A stretch of 64,000 bases of DNA from Platanthera guangdongensis. Lineage: Eukaryota > Streptophyta > Magnoliopsida > Asparagales > Orchidaceae. A program made the translations under genes and the position numbers. Under the pieces are notes generated by a model. The model ran no database searches. It saw nothing but the letters and a program-made list of their open reading frames with translations, and was not told the origin of the DNA. Below, one piece after another: positions 46,433 to 57,445 of the stretch (positions are counted from its first letter, which is position 1; every line of letters begins with the position of its first letter). The stretch is taken from positions 22,915,538 through 22,979,537 of the forward strand of contig CM077152.1 of assembly GCA_039583875.1 (NCBI GenBank), read 5' to 3'.

Positions 46433-46443
46433 CTCTGATACCA
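46433..46443 (-). other. Primer-binding site (tRNA-iMet)
   Basis: TGGTATCAGAG on the minus strand, adjacent to the LTR at 46444. Confidence 0.88.
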
Positions 46444-46903
46444 TGTAAGAAAATGAAATATAACTCGAGAGACTTTAAAAATAACATAATTTTATTTCCA
46501 AAAAATCTGAATATTACATGGGCATGACCTCCTTAATATAGAGCTGAGGAGGTGAGAGAATTTACAATTGACAATACGGGACTAAATACAGGAATCTACA
46601 CAGGTGCGGCTAGAGCGGTTATACAAGAGTTGACCGCCCGGGAAGATGCAGTTATACAAGGGTAATCGCCCATACATACAATCAGCGGGGAGTGTGCACC
46701 AAGGATGTATCCGCCAATCTTTATCAGCATATCTTGCGGTTAACCAAATCCTAACAACGATCACTACAAGGTGCGGTTACATAAGGGTAACCACACAATC
46801 ATGTGTTCCAATAATCAACATCCCTTGCGGTTAGCAAATCCTAACCGTGGTAACCACAAGGTGTGGTTACACAAGGTTAACCACACATACACCTATTCTA
46901 ACA
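46444..46903 (-). repeat. 5' LTR of the truncated Copia element
   Basis: Starts TGTAAGAAAATG next to the primer site and ends CACCTATTCTAACA. Its outer half contains several imperfect inverted repeats built from GGTTAC and GTAACC words (46770-46885). No partner LTR lies in the window. Confidence 0.8.
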
Positions 46904-48002
46904 ATATTCTAAAATTTTAGCGACCAAGCACAAAGCCAAACATGAGTAAGAAACTATTTGATGAGAAAAAGAAGAAAAGAGAGAATCGGTACCAGTTGTG
47001 GGCAAAGAGATTGTAGGAATAGCAGAAGTGTTGACGAGCACGGGAAGTGGTGTTGGAAGTCGTAGTGTCTCGCGTGTCAAAGCACGAATTAGAAAAAATT
47101 AGGTAGTAGTAGCTGACAATTTATTTAAAAGTAGAATTATATATACATTTGTACTCATGTGTATTGGTACTCTTATGTAGATGTATGTGGATTTGGGAAC
47201 ATGGCAATGCATCACAATGCTTATAATGCAATGAAGAGTTTTTATTTTGCGCATTTTAGTACTCAATTTGATCATGTATTACTATGTAGCACTCAAAACT
47301 CTGCTTTATGATGAATACTGTATATTGTGGTGGTCTGTGGGTCGTGACAGACTGCCTGCAAGTTCTTTTTGGCATTGGAAGCTGAACAAACCTAGCAACT
47401 CCATATCTAACTATTAGCATCCTAATTTTTACTCCACTGTTAATAACTATATATATAAACGGACTTCAGTTGAGCTAAATCAGATAGATTTAAGTATTAA
47501 TGCTACCTAACCATGTCATAGATACTAAAATGACCAAGTCACCTTCATTTTTTAAATTAACTATTAATTACTGGAACCTCCTCTAGGAGTTTGCAAAATT
47601 ACAGGTTGCATCCGTCTATCCTTTAAAATTACAAAAAACTTTTGTATAAGTTTACATTTCATACAATGCATGCACAAAAATATCCTCTAGAAGAGAGGTC
47701 CCGGTAAACGATCTTTTAAACTAATACCACATGTCTATTAATCACAGCACTGTTTTCCAAACTACTGATTTTTTATGATAACATGAAAAAATTTAAATGG
47801 TTGTGAAGCAGCAATGTTGAAAATTTTAGATACGGTGACAATCACTTGAAAATGTTCTAGATATATAGAAATTGATCCAATCAAAAAAAAAAGAAGGGGA
47901 AAAGGAATTACAGAAATTTATTTGTGAATTTGTATGCATTAGAAACAGCATGACAGTCACGAAGCATATTGACAATAGGAGAGTAGGTAGTTAGTAGGAA
48001 AC
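46904..48002 (-). other. Intron sequence
   Basis: AT-rich; no gene or repeat recognised. Confidence 0.5.
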
Positions 48003-48094
48003 CTGCCGACCACTATCATCCATTGGAATGCAATCAACAGCAAGAAAAGTGTCAACATCATCAGCAGTTACAATATAATCAGGAACAGTTGCTC
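48003..48094 (-). CDS. Host gene exon ending DDSGRQ
   Basis: 92 nt between acceptor AATATAG and donor GTTTCC. It reads GATVPDYIVTADDVD and FLAVDCIPMDDSGRQ. It begins in phase 1 relative to the codon split with the previous exon and ends at a codon boundary. Confidence 0.88.
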
Positions 48095-48211
48095 CTATAT
48101 TAATAAAAAAAATATTGCTAAATATGATTTTACAAAAAGCAAGTCATTGACAGGTTATTGGTAGTAGATATGACCAAATTGTTGAATATTATAAATAGGA
48201 CAGAAGTTCAC

Positions 48212-48254
48212 CTTCAATTGATTGTCTGGTGCCATTCTCAAGATGCCGAACCCA
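48212..48254 (-). CDS. Host gene exon WVRHLENGTRQSIE
   Basis: 43 nt, acceptor TTTCTAG and donor GTGAAC. It follows phase 0 and ends with one base of the next glycine codon. Confidence 0.88.
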
Positions 48255-48387
48255 CTAGAAATCAAAAACAGCATCAATCATATAATTGATAAAATATTCC
48301 AGAAGTACCATAACAATGACCAACTTGACAAAATGAGTTTAAACGTCCAAAGAAAATGAGTAAACGGGGAATTTTGCAGGTAACAAC

Positions 48388-48506
48388 CTGAAAGATGCAG
48401 AGAGAAGTTCCATTAGTGGGATAGCCACATGCCCTTAGAGTGCATCCTGGTTTAGCCTCACCAATAATTTGAAAACCTTCTATACTAGGAAAAGAGGCCT
48501 CTGCCG
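48388..48506 (-). CDS. Host gene exon, conserved domain start
   Basis: 119 nt, acceptor TTTTCAG and donor GTTGTT. It reads FPSIEGFQIIGEAKPGCTLR then ACGYPTNGTSLCIFQ. Confidence 0.9.
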
Positions 48507-48578
48507 CTGAAAAGTTTTAGTATAGTCATCAAAATACAAAATTTATCTTTTCATTTTTCTATTAAGCTACTTGATTAC

Positions 48579-48712
48579 CTTCTGAGAAAAGAGAAGCTTG
48601 TGTCTCATGTGGGGTGGGTACATAGAAATGAGCACCAACTGTATCTCTTCTATGTGCTATCTCGACTGCATTGCTTTCGACAACATTGGGTGCAGAAACG
48701 TCGCCAGTTTCC
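48579..48712 (-). CDS. Host gene exon, linker region
   Basis: 134 nt, acceptor ACCAG and donor GTAATC. It reads ETGDVSAPNVVESNAVEIAH and RRDTVGAHFYVPTPHETQAS. The leading base completes a codon begun upstream; its phase agrees with the exon at 51789-51973. Confidence 0.83.
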
Positions 48713-50439
48713 CTGGTTGATAGAGATCAGAAGTAAATCTCGAAGTAATACAAAGAGGAGTACAGAGAAGTAGAGAAAACGATCACAAAATTATATTAAC
48801 TGAGAATAAGCATACAAAATATAATCCATAGACAAGCTCCGGCCAACTTTCGGAGGTTGGGTTCTCCAAATAGCCTTCTCTCAAACGAGAGCGCAAAAGA
48901 ACTAATGATCCAAGATCCCCCAAACACTCTTACCCCTCCCCCTTATATAGACGAGGGAGGGCACACTTAATAAGACAACACATTTAATACAATTAACAAT
49001 TAATGAATTAATTAATAGTAATTAATTAAAATTAACCAATAATCATGGTGGTCTCCATATGTGATCTCCGTGGCCCCAACAAGGAGTAGTCGATTCGGCG
49101 AATGCGTGAGGGTAACATAATCTCAGGTGGTCCCGACGAGAAGTAGCCACTCCGGCGAATGCGTGAGAGTAGCATAGCCTGGAGCTCGATACGAATGTTA
49201 TGGAGGAGGTCGAGGTCAAGAACGGTGCTGGTTTCCGACGACTGCAAGGGCAGCGGGTCGAGACAGGGACATCGAACCATTGTTGCAAAGCTGAAAGTAG
49301 TGCAATCACACAAAATTGCATTAACTGAGAATAAGCATACAAAATATGATCCCGACCAGCCAGCGGAGTGCCAAAGCAGTTTCCTCCTTTATGCCTTTGA
49401 CTTTGGCGAGGTGCTTGGCAATGAAGGTACTCATAGCTCGGAGCTCGGTGCGGATGTCATGGGGGAGGTCGAGGTAGAGCACGGAGCTAGTTCCTGGCGG
49501 CTGCAAGGTCAGCGGACGTAGACCGGCAGGTCGGACCATTGTTGCTAAGCTGAAAGTAGTGCGATCGATAGGTAGAGAGAATGAACACAAAATTGCATTA
49601 ACTGAGAATAAACATACAAAATATAATCTGAAAACAAGCTCCAGCCAACTCTCAGAGGTTGGGTCCTCTTAAGAGCCTTCCCTCAAATGAGATCCCAAAA
49701 GAACTAATGATTCAACATTCCTCAAACACTCTTACCCCTCCCCCTTCTATAGACGAGCGAGGGCACACTTAATAAGACAACACATTTAACTAATAGTAAT
49801 TAATAAACATAATACAATTAATAGTAATTAATTAGTATTAACCAATTAATACTAATTAATTACCAAATCATGACGGACTCTATATGCAATCTCTGGTGGT
49901 CCCGACGAGTAGTAGTCGCTCCGGCAAATGAGTGAGGGTAACATAATCTTTGGTGGTCCCGACGAGGAGTGACCAGCCCGGCAAATGCGCGAGGGTAACA
50001 CCATATACACAAATTTAAACAACACATGCTAATAACCTTTCTCGAGTGAAATACCATATTGCATTCTATTTTATGGTTAATTTGGAAGAAACACGTACAA
50101 ACAATATTAAGAAATTTTCATGCAATTCACTATAATTTTGTTTATTTCTGATAAACTTACAACGGGTGTAGGGTTTCTGTACACATATATGAATGTGTGA
50201 ATCGACATAAATACAAGCACAAAGACACGGGATAAACTGCATGAGGTGGTTGTGTTGTGCTAATGAGAGTCTATGTGAGTGATACAAGCCGGACTCAACG
50301 ACCTCAATCTAAATGATGTGTGAGTAATTTTAATTTTTAAATCCGGAAATAATACTCTAGAAATTATATTTATATACTGTTTGGCAAATCATTCATTATG
50401 TGAATCTTTGATTTCAAGTGTGCAAGCAATGTCGCGCTC
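48713..50439 (-). repeat. Intron with tandemly duplicated repeat units
   Basis: Three copies of AAATT(G/A)(C/T)ATTAACTGAG start near 48787, 49312 and 49592. The block CAAGCTCC(G/A)GCCAACT with CACTCTTACCCCTCCCCC occurs at 48833-48960 and 49636-49755. The block GGTGGTCCCGACGAG with GAATGCGTGAGGG recurs four times (49050-49170, 49890-50010). A block with GAAAGTAGTGC occurs at 49289 and 49548. These look like overlapping duplications of an LTR-like unit. From 50020 to 50439 nothing is recognised. Confidence 0.6.
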
Positions 50440-51629
50440 GCCTTCGCATGAAGTGATTTCAATTACAAGCTTTCACAAATAAATTTAATAGGATAATATG
50501 AAAATGAAAGCATTTACACAAATAAGTCAAATACCCAAACAAATATGTGATGTTTTCCAATATTCAAAAAGGGAAAAAAATACAACGCAATACAATAATA
50601 CTCACAATCATGGAGATCTGGCGGAGGTTGTGGTAGGAGATTCATGAATTGTGGTTGCGAGTCGAAAGTGGGTCAGGGATGTAGGAAACCAGGGTGGAGA
50701 TAGGTTGTTATTTTGACTGCAAGAATTGGGGTTTGTCGTGGTGAAAGGAGACTGAAAGACTTACATCAGGAGGGAGGTGATGCACGGGGAGATAAAACGA
50801 CAGGCTGATGCAGCTGACTGGAAAGGGAGGGGAAGTGCAAGAGTGAGGAAAGAGGGCAACTGGAAAGGAGGAGGTGTTCCCTGGATGGGACAAGGCTTCT
50901 CCTTACTGGGACGGGATCGGAAACGGGCTTACCTGACTGGGGCAGGACAGGACGAGGATTCCCCTGACTAGGACGAGAGAGGGACAGGGTTTCCATGACG
51001 GGAACGAGACTGGACTAGGCTTCCCTGGTTGGGACGGGATCGGAAGAGGGTGTTCGGCTGAAGGGGGTGATCAGCAAGGCCTGTAACAGGATGAGGAGGA
51101 TTCGATCGACTAGAGAAGGAAGATGACAGTGGAAATCTCGGGCGGTTTAGTGGTAGTTTTGAACAATTGTGGTGGTTTCATGACAAATGGTTAGGCAGGG
51201 AGTAGTAATGAAGGAATAACCGAGTGGGAGAGGAAAGTGGGATGCTGGAAACGGGAAAATAACTGAAATTAACTGGGATGTCGCACCCCAGAGTTTTGCG
51301 GTGTCGCACCACGAATGATTGTCGATTATGGATTCGCTCACAAAATAAACAATGACTGGAACTAAAAGCCTTTGCCTTTATTTGTAATGAGAGGGGTGGT
51401 TGGGCACCCGACGTGAACGGCTATAATTGACCGTTACGACCGGTGTCCTAAAACACTAAATACAAGTCCAAAATAAAAAAATAAAAAACAAGATGCATAC
51501 AAATAGTAAAACGGTGCTCCGAAAGCGGTCGTGATCTCGGATCGTCAATCCGATCAACACCTCCTGCGTGAGTACATAAATGCAGGCTCTGTTGAGTAGT
51601 GGCCCATAGTCCAACATTGATCCCCATCA
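50440..51629 (-). repeat. Family-B-related LTR (solo or fragment)
   Basis: The right part matches the reverse complement of 41197-41330: GATCGTCAATCCGATCAA, CTCCTGCGTGA and an end at GATCCCCATCA. A GGAGTCGTCACC-like block is decayed. The left boundary is uncertain. Confidence 0.55.
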
Positions 51630-51788
51630 CACAAGACCATATTAAAGATCCAAAGATTAGCACAATAGGAAAATAGTAACATTACATTAATGCAAAAGCC
51701 CGTGTACGCACATCACAACTTGCATAAAAGAACAAAACTAAACAAACATAAAATTATGTTGTTAAAAATTAGTTGAAGAAAGGCCCAC

Positions 51789-51973
51789 TTATAAATTGCA
51801 GATTGCAACTGTTTTGGCTGATTGTAACCAAAGACAGGATTTGCAGCACCATTTTGAGCTTTTGTATTCACCATGTCCATAGGTGGGATATTCTTTAACT
51901 TGCTGTGTGTCGTCTCCATGTGGAAATCATACGGATAATTAGTAAATCCTTTAAACTCACTCGTGTTAGGGTC
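51789..51973 (-). CDS. Host gene exon DPNTSEFKGF...
   Basis: 185 nt, acceptor ATATCCACAG, proposed donor GTGGGC. It reads DPNTSEFKGFTNYPYDFHME, then NIPPMDMVNTKAQNGAANPV. If not spliced at 51789 the frame would stop at 51757. The phase-2 end fits the first base of the exon at 48712, which supports the splice. The weak donor is the main doubt. Confidence 0.68.
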
Positions 51974-52050
51974 CTGTGGATATGATATCACCAGTTTATT
52001 AACCCATAGTATAGCAATAATTGGTGTTATAAAGAAGACAGTAAATATAC

Positions 52051-52161
52051 CAAACCAGGTTGAAAATGTGATTGGTTGGTGAAAGTGACAAGCTTTCCAT
52101 TATTGGAGATTTCAGTACCATGTTGATTTCCTATAAGCAAGTTCGTTTCATCAATACCAGC
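52051..52161 (-). CDS. Host gene exon AGIDETNLLIGN...
   Basis: 111 nt (37 codons, both ends in phase 0), acceptor CTGCAG and donor GTATAT. It reads AGIDETNLLIGNQHGTEISN and ends NQSHFQPGL. Confidence 0.75.
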
Positions 52162-53219
52162 CTGCAGTTGTTAGTAATAATAAAGTTCAAAGCCCCCTTG
52201 GCAGAATTCAGATGCACATAAATCTAAGTAGTTAATGTCAGGTTACATAGATGCTAAACATTGAAACAAAGATACACACTTGCACTATATTGAATATATA
52301 GATTGTTAATTCTAGATGAAAGAGATCATCTCACACCAATACTTTCCTACTTAAAATTCACAATTCATGTTCACGTGATGGACTGGAACTAATACAATGA
52401 ACTAATATATATTTGTACATGCAAATGATATATAAACAACAGTACAAAACTTAAGTATCAACAATAATATAGAATTTATTAAGAGTAACAGTTTCAAGTA
52501 GAAGAATACCCTCATCATCTTAAGAATGTGACTTAGATATTAGAGAGGAATTAAAGTGCATTTTTATGTCCAAGAACAGTATCACTAGTGGGGAACAAAA
52601 CTGATCTCTGGTAGAGATCAAGTTATAGGAATATTCTTAACACAGCAGATCAAAGAACAAGAGACTTGGAATAAGGAAAAACAACAGAATCTTGTCTCCC
52701 GTTGCAAACTTCTAAACACTTTTATATTCAAACCACTGAAAAATTCAAGGAATAATCTATGCCAAGTGCCAAGCCAACTGTCCAAATGGCCTTTGTTGCA
52801 GAAAGCCATTATATCTAATCCTTTGTTAGTATGCACAAGGACTCCATCGGATTATGCAATTGTGAAAAAGATGGAAGATAGCTATCTCAATTTCAAGAGT
52901 ACTCCATAACTAAAGAAGTCAGCTGAATTCATACTTGTGTGCATCATCCTGACATTCTATTCTTGAGAGATATGAGCCTTACATCTGACATGAGAAAAAT
53001 TAATTTTGTTATAAGAAAGTATTTATGACCCTGAAAGCGAGACTTTCTTTTCTTCACCATCTTTAAAGATAAAAAGCATAAAACAAAATTCAAACTAAAT
53101 GTAAATCCATGTTTCTGGTTCTGAATTTTTCCTTTAACCTCATTTTCATTCATAAATTTACTTAACACATTGTTACATGTACTAATTCATCTATATACAT
53201 TTCAGAATTGAAGAGTAGA
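52162..53219 (-). other. Intron sequence
   Basis: AT-rich; no exon-like open stretch with splice signals seen. Confidence 0.45.
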
Positions 53220-53224
53220 CAAGT

Positions 53225-54641
53225 TGACGCCGGACGAATCTATAGGCGGCGGGAAATGCGGTGACCTAACCCTACATGTTATTCAAAAGTCCGACGGTGA
53301 GATCACAATTTGATAATAAACAAGATCATCTCACGCAGTTAATTCACAGCAAGACAAAAATAATTTATTTAGGGAGAAACAAGCTTAGACTTTCCTCCAC
53401 GTGGAAGGCCAAAGCAAGAGCGTGCGGTGAATATACCCTGCAAATCACAATAATGATCTAGGGAAAATTTCTACGATAATGTTTCTCCAATCAAATATAA
53501 AATGTACAACTCAAATATATAAATGCTGAAAATGAAAAACCAATACAACGAAATCTTACCAAATAGTGGGTTGACCGAGGCACTGAAGATTCCGGAGTCG
53601 GATGCGTAGATCGGCGATCGAAAGTAGAACCGGCGGCATGGAAATTATGGTGGTGGTTGTCCTCGGCGGCGGATGATAAAAACGGACCGGAAATGGATAA
53701 ATCCGGCCACGTAGGTAGAGATCCGGGCGGGGGTGGGTAGATCCGATGATGTAGTAATGGATCGGGGCTAGGGAGTGTTGGACGGGTGGTGGAAATAGCG
53801 GATCGGGGGCTGAAATTTCCAAATCTGGACTGATTTGAAAATTATGGCTGTTTGGAGGTGGATCCACGAAGAGGGAAGAAGTGGAGGGTGGCTGGTGGCT
53901 GTAGGTTCAAGAGGGGTGGCGGTGGAGGGCTCCGGAAGGCCCAGAAAGGAAAGGGGCGGTCGGCAATTGGGTGGGTAGGAGATAGACTTGTGGCTGCTGT
54001 AAAAGGAAACCGGAAGGCCTGCGGTGGTTTCCTGGAGACTCAGGCAGATAGTTCACCGGAAAATAAAACTATAGGCCATGAACAGTGATTTTCATTTTTA
54101 AACAGTGATTTTCATTTTTAAATAGTGATTTTCGTTTTTTTAGCAGTGATTTATGAAAGAACACGGGGAAATTGCGGCTGATTGCGGGGTTGTGGGGCTT
54201 GCGGAAAGGGATTTGGGAGGAGGAAGAAAGGGGCTATGGGTGGGTAGTACCACGGGGAGGAGTTTGGGAGCCTAGGAGTCGTCACCTAGGGTTCCACGGC
54301 GTCGGCATTGTGGGGTGATCGCGGAGTTCCGGGATTTTCTTTCTCCAAAACCTGCAATGCCTTCAACCAGCCCACAAACCATCTATTTATAATAAAAGGA
54401 GGATTAGGGCATCCCACCATCGATGGCTATGATTGGCCGAAGGTGGGGCCACCTAAATACATCAAAATAAAATGCAAAATAGTGAAATAATATATCAAAT
54501 CGATTCGCAACGCGAATCCGAACACATCTGCGGAGTCTGATCGTCGATCCGGGCACGCCATATATGAAAAGTCGTCAAATCAGCCCGGAATGGGCCCAAA
54601 ACTCATCCTACACTGCGAGTGCTCGTCTATGCTCCGCATCA
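53225..54641 (-). repeat. 3' LTR, family B
   Basis: 1417 bp. The frame at 53852-54088 recurs at 58072-58308 in the other LTR and is not a gene. TATA box on the minus strand at 54384-54391. Confidence 0.92.
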
Positions 54642-54789
54642 ATCTCCCCGGCTTGAAAGAATTCATCTCCCGATGAATAGGATCAGAATTCTCTCGTTGC
54701 ATGTCAGGTAAAACTCGAAAAAGTCCACCAGAGGTCGCCCAAGTGTCGTCGCTGGAAAAGTGTCATCGCCAATCAACTCCCCCTGACTG

Positions 54790-55330
54790 AAAAGCTGTCA
54801 TCTGCGGCGAATGGAGACGGACGTGCTGAAGTCGAAGTCCAAGGGCGAATCAATCAAGCTATGCGGCAAGTATCCAAGAGTCACCAACGTCTGTAGTGGT
54901 AATGCACTGGTGGAGTATGGTCTCCATGATGCTCTCATCGCTCAACTCACGAGTGGTGGATCCCGGTGCGATCGGCGGCGTCATCGGTAGAACCAAAGAA
55001 GACGAGTCCCCAGGTGGGTGGGTGTCAGAAGTAGGTGAGTAGTGGTGGCCATCAGACATAGGTGGGCTATAGGGGTGGCAAGGCAACGGGAGTGGAGGTG
55101 TGGGCGGCTGGAAATCCCATAGCTTGGGTCCACAAATTCGCGAGGCTCGTAGTACGGCGTCATATCTTCAACACTAAACATCGGATGGATGTCTATACTT
55201 GAAGGGATATCAAAATCGCAGGTGTTTGCTTTGATCCGTCTCATGATTATATAGGGATCCATTCGCCTAGCGCTCAAGCTTTTAGCAAGCCTCGCACGGA
55301 GCCTCACAATGCAGATTCTCACCATCACCT
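54790..55330 (-). pseudogene. Integrase C-terminus and decayed chromodomain
   Basis: Minus strand reads KSLSARRMDPYIIMRRIKAN, PSSIDIHPMFSVEDMTPYYE, the integrase tail layout of chromoviruses (KL..R..GP..V.++I..NAY..D.P). After a frameshift it reads PPIAPGSTTRELSDESI, SWILAA and DFDFSTSVSIRRR, matching the chromodomain tail at 41890-42105. Stops interrupt it. Confidence 0.75.
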
Positions 55331-55891
55331 GCTCGCTTTCATGAAGTACCTGCTCTTGTCAGTGAACATCCGCATGTGATTTATAAAATTTATCATTATT
55401 ATGGATTCCTCGTCGGACCGACTCATGACATACATGGAAACGATGAACAAACAACACAACAGATGAATGCAAATGACAACGAAATGACTCAACAAACTCA
55501 TGCAAATGATGTCAATGGCACATGACCGACACAACATGTTAGATATGAGAAAATCTACTAATGACCTGAAAATCTATCAAGGGAGGTGGCCTATCAGGAG
55601 GCTCTCTCGGTGGGGTGTAGAAAAACTCATCATGTGTGAGACGAGTGCTCAGATGACGGTGAGAGACATATATACTCAAATGTGAGCTCTTAAAGACCAA
55701 ATGCCTCTCGGGGAACGTAGCACATCAGGGGGCTCACCAGGAGGTGTGTAAGAAAAAAGTCATCGCGGACGAGACGACCACCTAGATGAAAATCGTGTAC
55801 ACAAACTAGAAGTTGTGACTCTATAGTGTGGTGATCATCCCTAAAAATAAAGAACTCGTCTGGTGGGTCTGCAGGTCGTGCATCCCAAAAC

Positions 55892-57364
55892 TCAACGAGA
55901 GTTAACAACCCCCACAACAACCATCCTCTGGGGCGTGGTCAGGGACGATAATGAAAGGGGCTTCCATAAATCGATACTCATACATGCGGGGCTCACCTGA
56001 ATCTCATCATCATCAGGATGTGGTGGCTCGTCAGGAGGTTCAACAGGGGGGTCGTCATAGAACTCGTCACTAGGGCCAAGGTCCTCCAAATGAGTACAAT
56101 CGCAAGGGGTAGTGTTCCCTTGAATGGGCGGCATAGCCACTACGAGATCAACATCAGGCTCTGGGCTCTCGGTCGTGATGTGACTAAGGGTAATGACAAT
56201 GGGAGAGCAACACAAACTTGCACTCAAGAATGGATTCGTGGGTGCGGTGTCAGGAAATGGGTTTGTGGTTGGGGTGCTAACTAACCCGGTGTATGGGAGA
56301 GAAGGAGGTGTGGGTGAGGGACACAACACTACAAACTCAGTAGGTCGTTCATGCTCGCTCTCAGTCGGGGTCACAAGAAACGGGTCAGAAATAGGAGATG
56401 GGTCACTCACTGGGCTAAGCACCTCACTGGGGTGAGAGCAATCCGCATCAAGTATCACTTCTGTCGTGACTGACAGGACAGTGGTAGACGTCGCGGTGAC
56501 CTCAGTAGGGGAGGGACTCTTACTGCAGAGGTCAAGGTGAGAACCCCATCGACCAGCTCTCGCGGATCTCAATGACTGTTCATAACGAAGGGCGAGCTGA
56601 TATGTCTGCTCGAGGGACTTCGAGCTATGATAAGCTACCTCAGTACGTATGTCAAACCGTAGTCCAGACCGAAATCGGGAAAGGGTCATGGCTGGGTCCT
56701 CTCGGATATCGCTCCTTACCACTAACTCGTCAAAACGATCCATGTACTTAACGACAAACATGGATCCTTGATGAAGGGAAAATAATTGGTCGAGCAAGTG
56801 ACTCTGATACGACGAAGGCAGATACCTCTGACACAATGTACACTTCAAGTCCACCCAACTAAAGATGCGACGAACACGGTCTCGATCACAGGTCCTCTCT
56901 ACGCTTGCCCAATATGTCATCGTCTGATCTAAAAGTCTAAGTTTCACAAACTTGACGCGACTCTCACCGAATACCTCAAAATGATCAAAGATAATACTCC
57001 ATATCAACGAGCCAATAACTGAAAGACTCGGGACTCGATGAGCAGACAAAGGAAGGGGCAACAGTAAGAAACTGACTCTCAAGATCTCTCTCAAAGCGAT
57101 GATCCTCGTAATGGTCATCCCTAAGGTAATCGGGTCGTGTCGAAGGATCAACATGATCCGCTCGCATGCAAGGATATGAACGATGACAATCATCTCATAT
57201 TGATCGTCACTAGTGTAGTGGGGTCGTGTCAGTGGGTCAACACAATCTCTAAAATTGGTGTGCTGCGATCGAGAATAATCGTCGTAATAACGTAAGGGTC
57301 TCTCTAAAGAGGCTCGATAGGAGCGTGTGTAAGTGGACTCGAAATAACGGTGATACATAGACAT
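55892..57364 (-). CDS. Family-B Gag-like protein
   Basis: A 490-residue uninterrupted frame starting about 70 nt inside the primer site. Residues about 125-275 look like a retrotransposon gag capsid (VFGESRVKFVKLRLLDQTMT, CTLCQRYLPSSYQSHLLDQL, RFRSGLRFDIRTEVAYHSSK, YQLALRYEQSLR). The N-terminal 120 residues are rich in R/Y/H. The C-terminal 180 are proline/serine/threonine-rich and acidic, with no zinc knuckle seen. The intact length is notable beside the total loss of pol. A decayed relative lies at 1-1689 and 9127-9290. It would act in particle formation if expressed. Confidence 0.75.
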   Translation of the reverse strand: MSMYHRYFESTYTRSYRASLERPLRYYDDYSRSQHTNFRDCVDPLTRPHYTSDDQYEMIVIVHILACERIMLILRHDPITLGMTITRIIALREILRVSFLLLPLPLSAHRVPSLSVIGSLIWSIIFDHFEVFGESRVKFVKLRLLDQTMTYWASVERTCDRDRVRRIFSWVDLKCTLCQRYLPSSYQSHLLDQLFSLHQGSMFVVKYMDRFDELVVRSDIREDPAMTLSRFRSGLRFDIRTEVAYHSSKSLEQTYQLALRYEQSLRSARAGRWGSHLDLCSKSPSPTEVTATSTTVLSVTTEVILDADCSHPSEVLSPVSDPSPISDPFLVTPTESEHERPTEFVVLCPSPTPPSLPYTGLVSTPTTNPFPDTAPTNPFLSASLCCSPIVITLSHITTESPEPDVDLVVAMPPIQGNTTPCDCTHLEDLGPSDEFYDDPPVEPPDEPPHPDDDEIQVSPACMSIDLWKPLSLSSLTTPQRMVVVGVVNSR

Positions 57365-57432
57365 GAAAAAAACCTATACACTCTACGACTGCGTATCAAA
57401 AAGTGCACGTAACCTAGCTACGTGCAACCTGT

Positions 57433-57443
57433 CTCTGATACCA
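57433..57443 (-). other. Primer-binding site (tRNA-iMet)
   Basis: TGGTATCAGAG on the minus strand, 2 nt inside the 5' LTR. Confidence 0.9.
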
Positions 57444-57445
57444 AT

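Noticed and set aside
48784..50010. CRISPR-like array
   Set aside because: Eukaryotic context, irregular spacing, and repeats of mixed type; better explained by duplicated LTR-like sequence.
52618..52836. 72-codon minus-strand frame as host exon
   Set aside because: No convincing acceptor/donor pair and composition like intron.
53852..54088. Glycine-rich frame, repeated at 58072-58308
   Set aside because: Again the same place in a pair of LTRs.
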